From positions 62,001 through 126,000 of the forward strand of contig NZ_CP157350.1 of NCBI RefSeq assembly GCF_051045985.1: a stretch of DNA of 64,000 bases, written 5' to 3'. Position 1 is the stretch's first letter. The number at the start of each line of letters is the position of its first letter. Shown in pieces: positions 43,253-52,666 of the stretch. Below the pieces are notes generated by a model, which did no database searches, was not told the DNA's origin, and was given only the letters and a program-made list of their open reading frames with translations. The stretch comes from Scardovia wiggsiae (GTDB lineage Bacteria > Actinomycetota > Actinomycetes > Actinomycetales > Bifidobacteriaceae). Made by a program: the position numbers and the translations under genes.

Positions 43253-46162
43253 ATGAGGAAACTGGGTAAGAACGATCCTTCAGCAGCAGACCCTTCGGGG
43301 AACCCCTCCGGGGGGTTACGCGGCTCTGCAGGCACAGCGCGGCATGAAGCCAGGAAGCGCCGTATCACTGTAGCCACGACGGCAGCTATAACCCTTGTAA
43401 CAGTATCTGCAACGATTGCGGCAGCCGGTTTTCTTACCGGTTCTTTTGACTTCTCGGCGCGGGGGAAGGATATGGCGTCCATCACGGCTGCACGCAGGGG
43501 CGCTTCCGGAAATGCGGGTACTGCACGGCAGGGGGCGCAGGACGGCTTACGGTCTTCAGGCAGCCCGGGGCAGGGCGGACGTTCCGGCGGTCCTGCCAGC
43601 AGCCCCCAGGGCAGCGGGGGTGGCCTTAAGGGGAATAATAATTCCGGCTCCCATCCGCAGGATACCCCATCCCGTGTCGCCAGTTCCATCCCCGGCAACG
43701 CTGTTGTCATATCCGGGAGCATGGCTGCAACGCCTGACGGCACAGTGTACGACATTGCAACCGGGGCAACAGTTTCGGGCTCACAGGACCCCGGGCAGTA
43801 TTCACGTTATTTTGGTACGGATACGGCCCCTGCCGATCCGCTGGCAAAAACTGGCGGGAAGTCATTTCTGCCTGTCCCTGTGGAAGATATCCGGGACAAG
43901 GCGGGATCGGATGCCCCGGCGGAACTTTCTTCAGGGCATCAGCAGGGCAGCATTGCTCCTGCGGCAGCATCTGTCTCCCTGAAATCCCAGGATGCCACTG
44001 CTGCAGCCCCGTTGCTGCGGTCAGCCCTTCCAACTGCGCCCCTCCCGGATAAGGCCCTTCCTGCTGCTCTCCAGAACAACAGTTACGGGGCGCACTGGGG
44101 GCAGTATAACGGAACTCCCGCATTCTTCAGCCGTAACGGGTCCCTTTTCGCCCAGCAGGCTAAAGGCGTGATCGATGTATCCGAATGGCAGAAAAATATC
44201 GACTGGGCAGCCGCCAAACGTGCCGGTGTCGAAGGTGCTATTATCCGTATCGGGTACGGAGTAGGGAATGCCGATAAAAAAGCCCAGTACAATATTTCAG
44301 AATGCAGGCGCTTAGGCATACCTTTTGGGGTCTATATATATTCGTATGCGTCGGATTCCGGTTTTGCCTACAATGAGGGGACGTCTACCGCGAACCTGCT
44401 GAAAAGGTTCGGCGTTTCCGAGCGTGACCTCAGTTATCCGATCTACTATGACCTTGAAGCGTGGACATGGAAAGGGCATACCCGTTCCACCGATCCTGCC
44501 GTTTATGAGAGGATCGTCAGCTCATGGTATTCAGCTATGGGTGCTGCAGGCTATGGGAATAAACTGGGCGTATATTCATACACGAGCTATCTCAACAGCG
44601 CACTGAACCGCCCGTCCATCCATCAGAAAACGTCATGGGTCGCCCAGTACGGAAGCACTATGACTTTTACGGGTCTGTCCTCAAACTTCCGCGGCTGGCA
44701 GTACTCATCTGACGGCAGGGTCAACGGGATCAGTGGGAATGTGGATATTAATGCGTTCGGGTATAAAGATGCGGTCAGGCCTGCCAGTACCGGCCTTGAT
44801 GTGACGCGGCTCCCTCAGGTCACGGTACCTAACGGCCTGTATTACATCAATGTCCGCCAGAATGACACGATGTCTGTTGATATCAATAAAGGCAGCCTCA
44901 GCAACGGCCAGGCGCTCCAGCTGTACCACTGGAACAATGCTACCGCTCAGCAGTTCCGCTTCACCCGCCAGAATGACGGCAGCTATGTGATCACCAACGT
45001 GAACTCCGGCAAAGCTATTGATGTAAGCGGTTCCCAGACTTATAACAATGCGAAGATACAGCAGTGGGAAGTGAACGGCGCAGCAGCGCAGAAATGGTTT
45101 ATCCGTGACGCGGGGAACGGCTATTACCTCCAGTCTGCTTTAGGCAATTGGGTGCTTGATATGACAAACGGGTCAAGTGCCAATTTCACGCCGGTCAAAC
45201 TGTATACGCCTAATGGGCTTGAAGCACAGAAATTCCAGATCGCATCGGTCAACCCGATATCAACGGGCACTGCCATGCGCATATCGAGCGGCATAAGTTC
45301 TGGGCTTGTTATGGATATCCCCTCTGGTTCCCGCGACAATTTTGCGCGGCCGCAGCTGTACACCTGGAACGGCGGATCGGCCCAGCTTTTTACTTTCCGG
45401 CAGGTGGGCAACAGCGTGTACACTATTGCGAACCTGAACTCGGGGAAGCTTGTCGACGTTGATAAAAACAGGTCTGCCAACGGGTCTATGGTTCAGCAGT
45501 ACCAGTCCAACGGCAACGAAGCCCAGCATTGGCATGCACGGTGGCTTGGCGGAAACAGGTATGGCTTTATCGGCTCAGGATCGGGCAAATTCCTTGACGA
45601 CCCTGCCGGCAATACTGCGCTGGGGACAAAGCTCCAGATATGGCAGGATACTAAGGCTACGGCCCAGCAGTGGGAAGTCACCCATTCAGACAGCCCTGCG
45701 GCTCTGGCATACCGGCACCGCAATGACCTCGCTGACGGGGTATATACTTTCGGCGCAGCAGCGAACCCTTACTACAGGCTTGACCTCAACGGCGGATCCC
45801 CCGCAAATGGCACTAATATCCAGCTGTGGCAGGCGAACGGTGTCACAGCCCAGGACTGGAAAATAACCCATGACGCTGAGGGTTTCATAACTTTCACAAG
45901 CGTGGCATCAGGGAAGGCCCTTGATGTTGCAGGAAGTTCCACGCAGCGCGGGGCGAATGTCCAGCAGTGGCCGCTGAACGGTGCCGCTGCGCAGAAATGG
46001 GTAGCGGTGCGCAACAGCAACGGGACGTATACTTTTATTTCCGCTTTGAACGCTTCCCGCGCTCTGGATATCCCTAACGGCATAGCCCGTAATTATGCTA
46101 ATGTGCAGATATGGGAAACGAACGGTGCGCCGGCACAGCAGTGGCGGGCTTACAGGAAATAG
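43253..46162 (+). CDS. GH25 muramidase with nine QxW (ricin-type) lectin repeats
   Basis: A peptidoglycan hydrolase that cleaves the MurNAc-GlcNAc glycan bond. The 969-residue protein has one N-terminal membrane segment (about 36-58), a Gly/Ser/Pro-rich linker to about 280, a GH25 domain (about 300-515) with Asp308 in VIDVSEW and Asp400/Glu402 in YYDLEAW, then from about 529 to the end nine repeats of about 45 residues ending in motifs such as AQQF, AQKW and AQQW. Nine QxW repeats make three beta-trefoil ricin-B-like domains, which bind sugars. It starts the polysaccharide region and may bind the wall polymer made there. The open frame from TTG 43235 is less likely. Confidence 0.93.
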   Translation: MRKLGKNDPSAADPSGNPSGGLRGSAGTARHEARKRRITVATTAAITLVTVSATIAAAGFLTGSFDFSARGKDMASITAARRGASGNAGTARQGAQDGLRSSGSPGQGGRSGGPASSPQGSGGGLKGNNNSGSHPQDTPSRVASSIPGNAVVISGSMAATPDGTVYDIATGATVSGSQDPGQYSRYFGTDTAPADPLAKTGGKSFLPVPVEDIRDKAGSDAPAELSSGHQQGSIAPAAASVSLKSQDATAAAPLLRSALPTAPLPDKALPAALQNNSYGAHWGQYNGTPAFFSRNGSLFAQQAKGVIDVSEWQKNIDWAAAKRAGVEGAIIRIGYGVGNADKKAQYNISECRRLGIPFGVYIYSYASDSGFAYNEGTSTANLLKRFGVSERDLSYPIYYDLEAWTWKGHTRSTDPAVYERIVSSWYSAMGAAGYGNKLGVYSYTSYLNSALNRPSIHQKTSWVAQYGSTMTFTGLSSNFRGWQYSSDGRVNGISGNVDINAFGYKDAVRPASTGLDVTRLPQVTVPNGLYYINVRQNDTMSVDINKGSLSNGQALQLYHWNNATAQQFRFTRQNDGSYVITNVNSGKAIDVSGSQTYNNAKIQQWEVNGAAAQKWFIRDAGNGYYLQSALGNWVLDMTNGSSANFTPVKLYTPNGLEAQKFQIASVNPISTGTAMRISSGISSGLVMDIPSGSRDNFARPQLYTWNGGSAQLFTFRQVGNSVYTIANLNSGKLVDVDKNRSANGSMVQQYQSNGNEAQHWHARWLGGNRYGFIGSGSGKFLDDPAGNTALGTKLQIWQDTKATAQQWEVTHSDSPAALAYRHRNDLADGVYTFGAAANPYYRLDLNGGSPANGTNIQLWQANGVTAQDWKITHDAEGFITFTSVASGKALDVAGSSTQRGANVQQWPLNGAAAQKWVAVRNSNGTYTFISALNASRALDIPNGIARNYANVQIWETNGAPAQQWRAYRK

Positions 46163-46187
46163 TTTCACGGCATTGTTTCATGGGAAT

Positions 46188-46196
46188 TGCTAAAAT
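46188..46196 (+). promoter_or_regulatory. Extended -10 before the first GlfT2-like gene
   Basis: TGCTAAAAT, an extended -10 type element, lies 46 nt before ATG 46243. No -35 is needed for this class. It suggests the transferase-exporter operon has its own promoter, separate from the GH25 gene. Confidence 0.4.
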
Positions 46197-46242
46197 ATAG
46201 ATGTCTGACTTTATCTAGTGGAGTTTTATCGAGGTATATATT

Positions 46243-48114
46243 ATGTCAACTATGAAGTTTGCCAATATCCTGCTGGAGTCGAACCCGCGTTCAGCGGCAT
46301 ATCCGGGCCTGTACTGCCGTTCAGACCAGCCGGTGGTCCGGGACCCCGGCACAGGCGAGTGGGAAATGTATTCAGCAGGGACCTATGATTTCGCCACATA
46401 TTTCAATTCGCTGTCAGTCATGAAGCTGCGGAAATATACTGCCGCAGACAGTTTCAGCCTGCATCTGGAGCTTAAAGGTGCAGCGTGCACAGTCCGCCAG
46501 AACTACGGCGGGGTCTTCAGCGCAGAGCCTGAAATCATTGAAGGGTCTGAGCGTACAGTGGCTGCGGGCGACAGCTGGCAGACTATTGATATGCCCCTGG
46601 CAGTTACGGATGATATGGTACTTGCCGGTTTCGTCATCAGGACTGAAGGCCGGGTGGCTATCCGCAACAGCTATTATGAGGTCGGCTACAGCGGGAAGCT
46701 GCGCGATATCGAGCTTGCCGTCGGCACGACAACGTTCAAAAAAGAAAATTATATTACCGGAAATATTGATCTGATCAGGAAAAATATCATTGATACTGAT
46801 GAAGATATTTCCCGGCATTTTCATATGTATGTTATAGACAACGGGCGCACTCTGGATGCCCCGGCCCTGAGCAGCGAACGGATCACTGTTACCCCTAACG
46901 ATAACGTTGGCGGTGCGGGAGGCTTTACCCGGGCAATGATCACCGCTATGGAACAGGAGCCGAAAGCCACCAATATCATCCTTATGGATGACGACGTGGC
47001 CGTTTCTCCTGAAAGCATCAAACGCACATATAATGTGCTGCGCCTTCTCAAGCCTGAGTATGAAGAGGCCATGATCAGCGGCGCGATGCTCAACTACGAG
47101 GTAGGCGAGGACCAGTGGGAAGACATCGGGCATGTCAGCCCTGAGGGGGCTTTCAGGGCCTGCAAGCCGCCCCTGCGTATGACGGTGTTTGAAGATCTTG
47201 TGTATAACGAGAAATTCGAACCGACAAAGAAGATGAAAAAAGATCTGTATGCTGCCTGGTGGTACTGCTGCATCCCCGTTTCGGTGATCGAAAAGAACGG
47301 CCTGCCGCTCCCTTACTTTGTTCGCTGCGATGATGTTGAATACGGGTTACGCTGCAAAACCCCATTTATCACCATGAACAGCCTGTGCGTCTGGCATATG
47401 TCATTCAGCAAGCGATATAACGCTGCTGTGGAACGGTACCAGAGCACCCGGAACATTATGATTGCCCAGGCGACTACGGGTGTGGCAGCAGAGGCTGATC
47501 CGTTCCATGAGCTGTATAAGAATGTCAGGCTCGAACTGAAGAAATTTGCTTATGATGATGCCGAGCTCTGCCTTGATGCCTTCGAAGATTTCCTGAAAGG
47601 ACCTGATTTTATCAGCAAGCCGGGGGTAGCTGAAGCTACCTTTATGAAAGCTAATAAAGATAAAGAAAAACTTGTTGATTTTAAAACCCTCCAGGAACAG
47701 CTTGATGCAGACCCCGATGTTGAAGGCCTCCAGATCTCGGATATTGACCGGCAGCTGATCGACGGGGACAAGCCGCGTACTTTCTTCAACCGTGCAGTAG
47801 ATTTTACTACTGACAACTGGCAGCATGTCATTAAGCGCGAAGGCCGGGGGTATGCTGTGATTCCGCTGATCGGGTGGGCTTATCCGGCCGGCGTTATACG
47901 CGGCAAGAAGAAGCTTGTCGCCATTGACTGGTTCAACCGTAAAGGTGCTGTACGTGAGAAAGACCCGGCCCGGTACAATGAGATCATGAAACGCTACAGG
48001 CGCGATATGCGCTACTATAAGACCCATGCTGCACGTCTGCGTCATGAATATGAAGCGGCGCGCGCAACAATAACATCTGTCGGGTACTGGAAACACTATC
48101 TTAAAATGGACTAA
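46243..48114 (+). CDS. GlfT2-like galactofuranosyltransferase
   Basis: A 623-residue GT2 transferase very similar in plan to mycobacterial GlfT2 (637 residues): an N-terminal beta-sandwich domain, a GT-A domain with NVGGAGGF and DDD at 249-251 (LMDDDVAVSP), the acidic DDVEYG motif, the metal-binding His385 in CVWHMSF, and a C-terminal helical domain. GlfT2 polymerises galactofuran from UDP-Galf on a lipid carrier. The UDP-galactopyranose mutase gene is not in the window. GAGG lies 11 bases before the ATG. Downstream are a Wzm/Wzt exporter and another such transferase. Confidence 0.88.
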   Translation: MSTMKFANILLESNPRSAAYPGLYCRSDQPVVRDPGTGEWEMYSAGTYDFATYFNSLSVMKLRKYTAADSFSLHLELKGAACTVRQNYGGVFSAEPEIIEGSERTVAAGDSWQTIDMPLAVTDDMVLAGFVIRTEGRVAIRNSYYEVGYSGKLRDIELAVGTTTFKKENYITGNIDLIRKNIIDTDEDISRHFHMYVIDNGRTLDAPALSSERITVTPNDNVGGAGGFTRAMITAMEQEPKATNIILMDDDVAVSPESIKRTYNVLRLLKPEYEEAMISGAMLNYEVGEDQWEDIGHVSPEGAFRACKPPLRMTVFEDLVYNEKFEPTKKMKKDLYAAWWYCCIPVSVIEKNGLPLPYFVRCDDVEYGLRCKTPFITMNSLCVWHMSFSKRYNAAVERYQSTRNIMIAQATTGVAAEADPFHELYKNVRLELKKFAYDDAELCLDAFEDFLKGPDFISKPGVAEATFMKANKDKEKLVDFKTLQEQLDADPDVEGLQISDIDRQLIDGDKPRTFFNRAVDFTTDNWQHVIKREGRGYAVIPLIGWAYPAGVIRGKKKLVAIDWFNRKGAVREKDPARYNEIMKRYRRDMRYYKTHAARLRHEYEAARATITSVGYWKHYLKMD

Positions 48115-48203
48115 CCTTTATCTGCCTATGGTGCATAGTAGCCGGTCACAGGCGTGCACGCATGCTGTAATTGGATGCCGTGCACCGCAGGCAGAGGAAT
48201 GAG

Positions 48204-49052
48204 ATGAACCAAGTGGAAAACCGATTGAAGAAGCGCTACGGTTATGCGTGGACTGTCCTTAAAGGGCTTGTCAAGACTGATTTCAAACTGCGGTACCAGG
48301 GGTCCTTCCTCGGCGTGCTGTGGTCAGTGCTCAAGCCGCTGCTGCTGTTCGTAGTCATGTATTTCGTTTTCGCGCGTTTCCTGCGCATGACTGACGGCAC
48401 GCCTACCTACCCGGTAGTCCTCCTGGCTGGTATCAGCTCATGGCAGTTCGTGACGGAATCCGTCAATACAGGCCTGCGGTCCATTGTTGACAGAGGGGAC
48501 CTCCTGCGGAAGATCCATTTCCCCAACTATATTGTGGTGGTTTCTGCAACTGTCGGGGCATTGATCAGCTATGCGATCAACCTCCTTGTCGTGCTTGTCT
48601 TTGCTGTGGCGCTGCGTGTCAATTTTACATGGTGGACTTTATTGCTGCCGCTGAATATTATCGAGCTGTATGCTGTGACCTTGGCAATGACGCTTATTAT
48701 GGCGACCATGTATGCCTATTTCCGCGATATCGCGCATATCTGGGAAGTGCTCCAGCAGCTTATTTTCTATGCCATGCCTATTATCTACCCGTTAAAAATC
48801 CTGCTGGAACCGCCCAGGAGATTAGAACTCCTGGCGAAACTGGAATTGCTGAACCCTATTGCCCAGTCGATACAGGATATCAGGCATAACCTCATAGATG
48901 CTGAGAACCAGCAGACAATATGGACGATGTACGGCAATTCAGCTATCGGCTGGTGCGGGAAATTCTTCCCCCTAGTGTTCACAGCTGTACTGCTGTGGTT
49001 TGCTGTCTGGCTTTTCAGGCGCAACAGCCGCAAGTTCGCGGAGGTGATGTAA
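48204..49052 (+). CDS. Polysaccharide ABC-2 exporter permease (Wzm type)
   Basis: A 282-residue ABC-2 membrane protein with six helices and the family opening LKGLVKTDFKLRYQGSFLGV, then LWSVLKPLLLFVVMYFVFAR. It exports a lipid-linked glycan with the ATPase that follows. ATG 48204 has AGAGGA upstream; the frame is open to 48171. Its stop overlaps the start of the ATPase (TAATG), so the two are translationally coupled. Confidence 0.92.
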   Translation: MNQVENRLKKRYGYAWTVLKGLVKTDFKLRYQGSFLGVLWSVLKPLLLFVVMYFVFARFLRMTDGTPTYPVVLLAGISSWQFVTESVNTGLRSIVDRGDLLRKIHFPNYIVVVSATVGALISYAINLLVVLVFAVALRVNFTWWTLLLPLNIIELYAVTLAMTLIMATMYAYFRDIAHIWEVLQQLIFYAMPIIYPLKILLEPPRRLELLAKLELLNPIAQSIQDIRHNLIDAENQQTIWTMYGNSAIGWCGKFFPLVFTAVLLWFAVWLFRRNSRKFAEVM

Positions 49053-50446
49053 TGGGTAAACCAGGTAAGCCGCAGGGCCTCCATGTGCCGCCGGCACAGA
49101 GTGAAGCCGCTGATAATAAGCAGGATTCCACAGGTTCCGGGGAAAAGGATATGCATGGGCAGAGCAGGGAAGCTGCTTCCAGGCGCGACTATATGGCTGC
49201 TCCGGTCGTGCTTTCCGCACAGCATGTGTCCAAATCATTCAAACTGCCTACTGAGCAGGCGACCGGCATCAAGCAGGCGTTCATCAACTGGACAAAAGGC
49301 ATCAAAGGCTATACACGGCAGGAAGTCCTTAAAGATATCAGTTTTGATGTCCATCAGGGCGAGTTTTTCGGTATCGTCGGGCGTAACGGCGGCGGGAAAT
49401 CTACGCTCCTTAAGATCATTTCCCAGATATACTATCCGGAAAAAGGCGAGATCTCGGTTTCAGGGAAACTCGTGCCGTTCATTGAGCTTGGCGTCGGTTT
49501 CAACCCTGAGCTGACTGGGCGTGAAAATGTGTATCTGAACGGTGCGCTGCTGGGTTTCACGCGCCGTGAAGTTGACCTCATGTACGATGATATCGTTGAA
49601 TTCGCCGAGCTTGAAGAATTCATGGACCAGAAGCTTAAAAATTATTCTTCCGGCATGCAGGTAAGGCTTGCGTTCTCTGTTGCCATCAAAGCCCAGGGGG
49701 ATATCCTTGTGCTTGATGAGGTGCTTGCTGTGGGGGACGAGGCATTCCAGCGCAAATGCGACGATTTCTTTACGGAGATCAAGCGGGATCCGAGCAAAAC
49801 GGTTATCCTGGTGACCCATGATATGGGTTCGGTAACAAAATACTGCACCCGTGCCATGATGATTTCTGACGGTACTGTCAGGTCGATCGGGGACCCCGAG
49901 TCAGTATCAAAGCAGTATACCCTTGCCAACCTGGAGGCAGAAAAGGCCGAGGCCAGGCGCAGGCGGAAGGAAAACGGCGGGTATGCGAACGGGCTCAATG
50001 AGCGGTGCCCCATCCTGAAGACTTCTGCTGTATCGTCAATGGTCAACAGCAGCTCGGATATCTTCCGGTTTGATGTGGAATACAGTTTCGACGAGCCCGG
50101 TGATTTCTACCTGGCTATCGCCCTGCATGATATAAGGCGCGGAGGCATAACATATGATACGGGCAACCATAATCTGAAAGCCCTGCAGCACGGGCATCAT
50201 ACGGTACGGTTTGAACTGCCCCTGGACCTTTTCAACAACGGCGAATTCAGGCTTGTGACTTCGCTGTGGAAAGGCAGCGCGGAGGATCCTGATACCGCGG
50301 AATTCGTTGCCGTGGCGATCGATGATAATGCCTGCGATTTCGTGGTCCGTGATAAGCGGAACAGCGACTATGCGCTGCTGAGCGACCGGGTGCTGAGGAT
50401 AACCCCGGAAGACCCTTCGCAGATCGAATATATCCAGCGCCAGTGA
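49052..50446 (+). CDS. Polysaccharide ABC exporter ATPase with C-terminal glycan-binding domain (Wzt type)
   Basis: A 464-residue ATPase. After a polar N-terminus of about 60 residues, the ATPase domain has Walker A GRNGGGKST at about 110, signature YSSGMQVRLAFS, Walker B ILVLDEVLAVGDEAF and H-loop LVTHDMG. From about residue 320 a C-terminal beta-sandwich of the Wzt_C type follows (DIFRFDVEYSFDEPGDFYLA), the part that recognises the end of the glycan in O-antigen exporters. This indicates export of a polymer with a terminal modification. The start overlaps the Wzm stop with GGAGG ahead. Confidence 0.92.
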   Translation: MGKPGKPQGLHVPPAQSEAADNKQDSTGSGEKDMHGQSREAASRRDYMAAPVVLSAQHVSKSFKLPTEQATGIKQAFINWTKGIKGYTRQEVLKDISFDVHQGEFFGIVGRNGGGKSTLLKIISQIYYPEKGEISVSGKLVPFIELGVGFNPELTGRENVYLNGALLGFTRREVDLMYDDIVEFAELEEFMDQKLKNYSSGMQVRLAFSVAIKAQGDILVLDEVLAVGDEAFQRKCDDFFTEIKRDPSKTVILVTHDMGSVTKYCTRAMMISDGTVRSIGDPESVSKQYTLANLEAEKAEARRRRKENGGYANGLNERCPILKTSAVSSMVNSSSDIFRFDVEYSFDEPGDFYLAIALHDIRRGGITYDTGNHNLKALQHGHHTVRFELPLDLFNNGEFRLVTSLWKGSAEDPDTAEFVAVAIDDNACDFVVRDKRNSDYALLSDRVLRITPEDPSQIEYIQRQ

Positions 50447-50510
50447 CTCAGCAACTCAGTAACAGGGCAAAATCCCATCGCAGGATGGGCAGATGGTGTA
50501 AGGTAGAAAT

Positions 50511-52586
50511 ATGGTACGCAGAAAGCGCAGTAGAACTGCCGGCAGTAAAGGCGACGGCTGGGAAGCGGTATCCCGTGTGGTCTTCCCTGTTGAAGACGGG
50601 CAGCAGGTCATGCCCCTTTATGCTATTGATTTCACGCGCCCCCGCATAAATGAAGCTGCGCTGGCAACGTCCGGCGTGCTCCCGAAGCTGGACGTGGGCG
50701 CCATGACCCGGGGCAAGTTCCAGGAACTTGTGCGCACCAGCGGCATCGGCGATTCCGTAACGTGCGATTCCTTCACTGTCAACAGCCGTACGCAGATAAC
50801 TGTCCGCCGGCGCGGGTATGCCTCGCTGTGCACTTTCTTCAATGCATTCCCTGCCGCATACTGGCGCCGGTGGACGTCTGTACGGGAAGTGCGTTTTTCC
50901 GCTCGGGTACAGGGCAGCGGGACCGTCCGGCTGTTCAAGTCTACCGGCCGCGGGCTTATCTATGCGGCTGCAGAGGAGATAGCTGTTGATGCCGCCGACG
51001 GTTTCCACGACATCAGTGCCGAGATACCTCTGACCGGGCTTATGGACGGCGGCTACTTCTGGTTTGATGTTGAGGCTTCAGACAGCCCGGTGAGCGTAGC
51101 AGATGCCCGATGGTCCGTGCCGCGCGAGGCAAAAACTGCGCATCTGTCGGGAGGAAAGGCTGAGACGACGCTGTCAGTTGCCATAACGACTTTCAACCGC
51201 GCCCCATACTGCCTTAACCAGCTGCGGACGCTTGCCAATGCCCCTGAACTGCGCCGGCGTATCGACACTGTGTACTGTGTTGACCAGGGGACGGACCGTG
51301 TGGAAAACCAGCCCGGTTTTGAGCAGGTGTCGGCTGAGCTGGGCGGCCAGCTCTCCTATATCTGCCAGCGTAACCTGGGCGGTTCAGGCGGCTACTCGCG
51401 CGGCATGTATGAAACTGTGAAAGCAGGCCGGAGCGATTATGTGCTCCTTCCCGATGATGATGCCGTCAGCGAGCCTGAATCCATCCTCCGCGCCGTGCAG
51501 TTTGAGGATTATGCGGTAAAGCCGCTGCTTGTGGGCGGTGCGATGTTCCATCTCGATAACCGCACCGTGCTGTATACCCAGGGTGAGCGCATCAACTCTT
51601 CGCGCATGTGGAATATGCCGTCTGCCGGGCTTGATTATAATTTTGATTTTGCGGCCAGCCCTCTCCGTGACGCCCCTGAACGGCATCAGCGGGTGGACAG
51701 CGATTATAACGGATGGTGGATGTGCCTTATCCCCGTAGCTGTCCTTAGGGAGATCGGCCTGTCCCAGCCGTTCTTTATCAAATTCGATGATATCGAGTTC
51801 TGCCTGCGGGCCAGGCGCCATGGCTGCCCGACTGTATGCCTGCCCGGTGTGGCAGTCTGGCATCAGGCGTGGCATGATAAAGACCCTACGCGCGGCTGGG
51901 AAGAGTATTTCATCCAGCGTAACCGGTGGATATCTGCGCTGCTGTGCTTCCCGGACCATCCTCCGCGCATGGTTCTGGAGAACCTACGGTGGGATGCAAG
52001 CGTCAGCCTGCGGTTCCTCTACTCTGCCCTCGCCCTGCATACGATGGGCCTGAAAGATATCCTTAAAGGGCCGGAATATATTGCCCGGAGCCTTCCTGTG
52101 AAGCTTGACGAAGTGAAATCCCTGCGCGCGCAGTTTGATGATGCGCAGGTGAAAAGCAGTTTTGAGGATTTCCCCGAGCCGGCAGGGGAGATGGCTTCGC
52201 ACGGCAAACGCCGTGAAAGCCTGACTATGAAGGATTATTATAAGGCTGTCCTGGGGCTTCTCGGGCGCTGTGCTGCAGCGGGGTTTGCAGGCGGTGCGAA
52301 GCGGAAGCAGGGGTATCCTTCCCGTCCTGATATTGCTGTCCCGGCAAAAGATGCTTCCTGGGCAGGCATAGCACTGCACAACCTTGATTCGGCACTTCTG
52401 ACAGCCCCTGACGGCAATACCGTGGCGTGGGTCAGGCGCGATGACAGGCGTGCGCGCCAGGGGATGCTGGAGAATGCCCGCCTTACTCGCACTATCCTGA
52501 AAAACTGGAAAAAACTTGCCCGGGAGTATGCTGATTACGACATGGCATCAATAAGTTCATGGGAACATATTTTTAAACAGGAGTAG
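50511..52586 (+). CDS. GlfT2-like glycosyltransferase, second copy
   Basis: A 691-residue GT2 enzyme of the same plan as the gene at 46.2 kb but clearly divergent: an N-terminal domain to about 215, LSVAITTFNRAPYCLNQL opening the GT-A domain, NLGGSGGYSRG, DDD at 315-317 (LLPDDDAVSEP), FDDIEFCLRARRHG, and the metal-ligand His451 in VAVWHQAWH. The C-terminal helical part is longer than in the first copy. In actinobacteria, GlfT-type pairs often divide priming and elongation or different linkages. It lies 64 bp after the Wzt gene on the same strand. Confidence 0.87.
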   Translation: MVRRKRSRTAGSKGDGWEAVSRVVFPVEDGQQVMPLYAIDFTRPRINEAALATSGVLPKLDVGAMTRGKFQELVRTSGIGDSVTCDSFTVNSRTQITVRRRGYASLCTFFNAFPAAYWRRWTSVREVRFSARVQGSGTVRLFKSTGRGLIYAAAEEIAVDAADGFHDISAEIPLTGLMDGGYFWFDVEASDSPVSVADARWSVPREAKTAHLSGGKAETTLSVAITTFNRAPYCLNQLRTLANAPELRRRIDTVYCVDQGTDRVENQPGFEQVSAELGGQLSYICQRNLGGSGGYSRGMYETVKAGRSDYVLLPDDDAVSEPESILRAVQFEDYAVKPLLVGGAMFHLDNRTVLYTQGERINSSRMWNMPSAGLDYNFDFAASPLRDAPERHQRVDSDYNGWWMCLIPVAVLREIGLSQPFFIKFDDIEFCLRARRHGCPTVCLPGVAVWHQAWHDKDPTRGWEEYFIQRNRWISALLCFPDHPPRMVLENLRWDASVSLRFLYSALALHTMGLKDILKGPEYIARSLPVKLDEVKSLRAQFDDAQVKSSFEDFPEPAGEMASHGKRRESLTMKDYYKAVLGLLGRCAAAGFAGGAKRKQGYPSRPDIAVPAKDASWAGIALHNLDSALLTAPDGNTVAWVRRDDRRARQGMLENARLTRTILKNWKKLAREYADYDMASISSWEHIFKQE

Positions 52587-52666
52587 CGGGAGCCGACAGG
52601 GATGCGCGGGCCCGGGAGGCTGAAGGGCCGAAGGATACGGAAGAAATAAAGCAGGTTAAGGCAACT

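Noticed and set aside
48154..48185. GTGCACG/CGTGCAC stem before the Wzm gene as a terminator or attenuator
   Set aside because: Only seven base pairs around an 18-nt loop with no T-tract.
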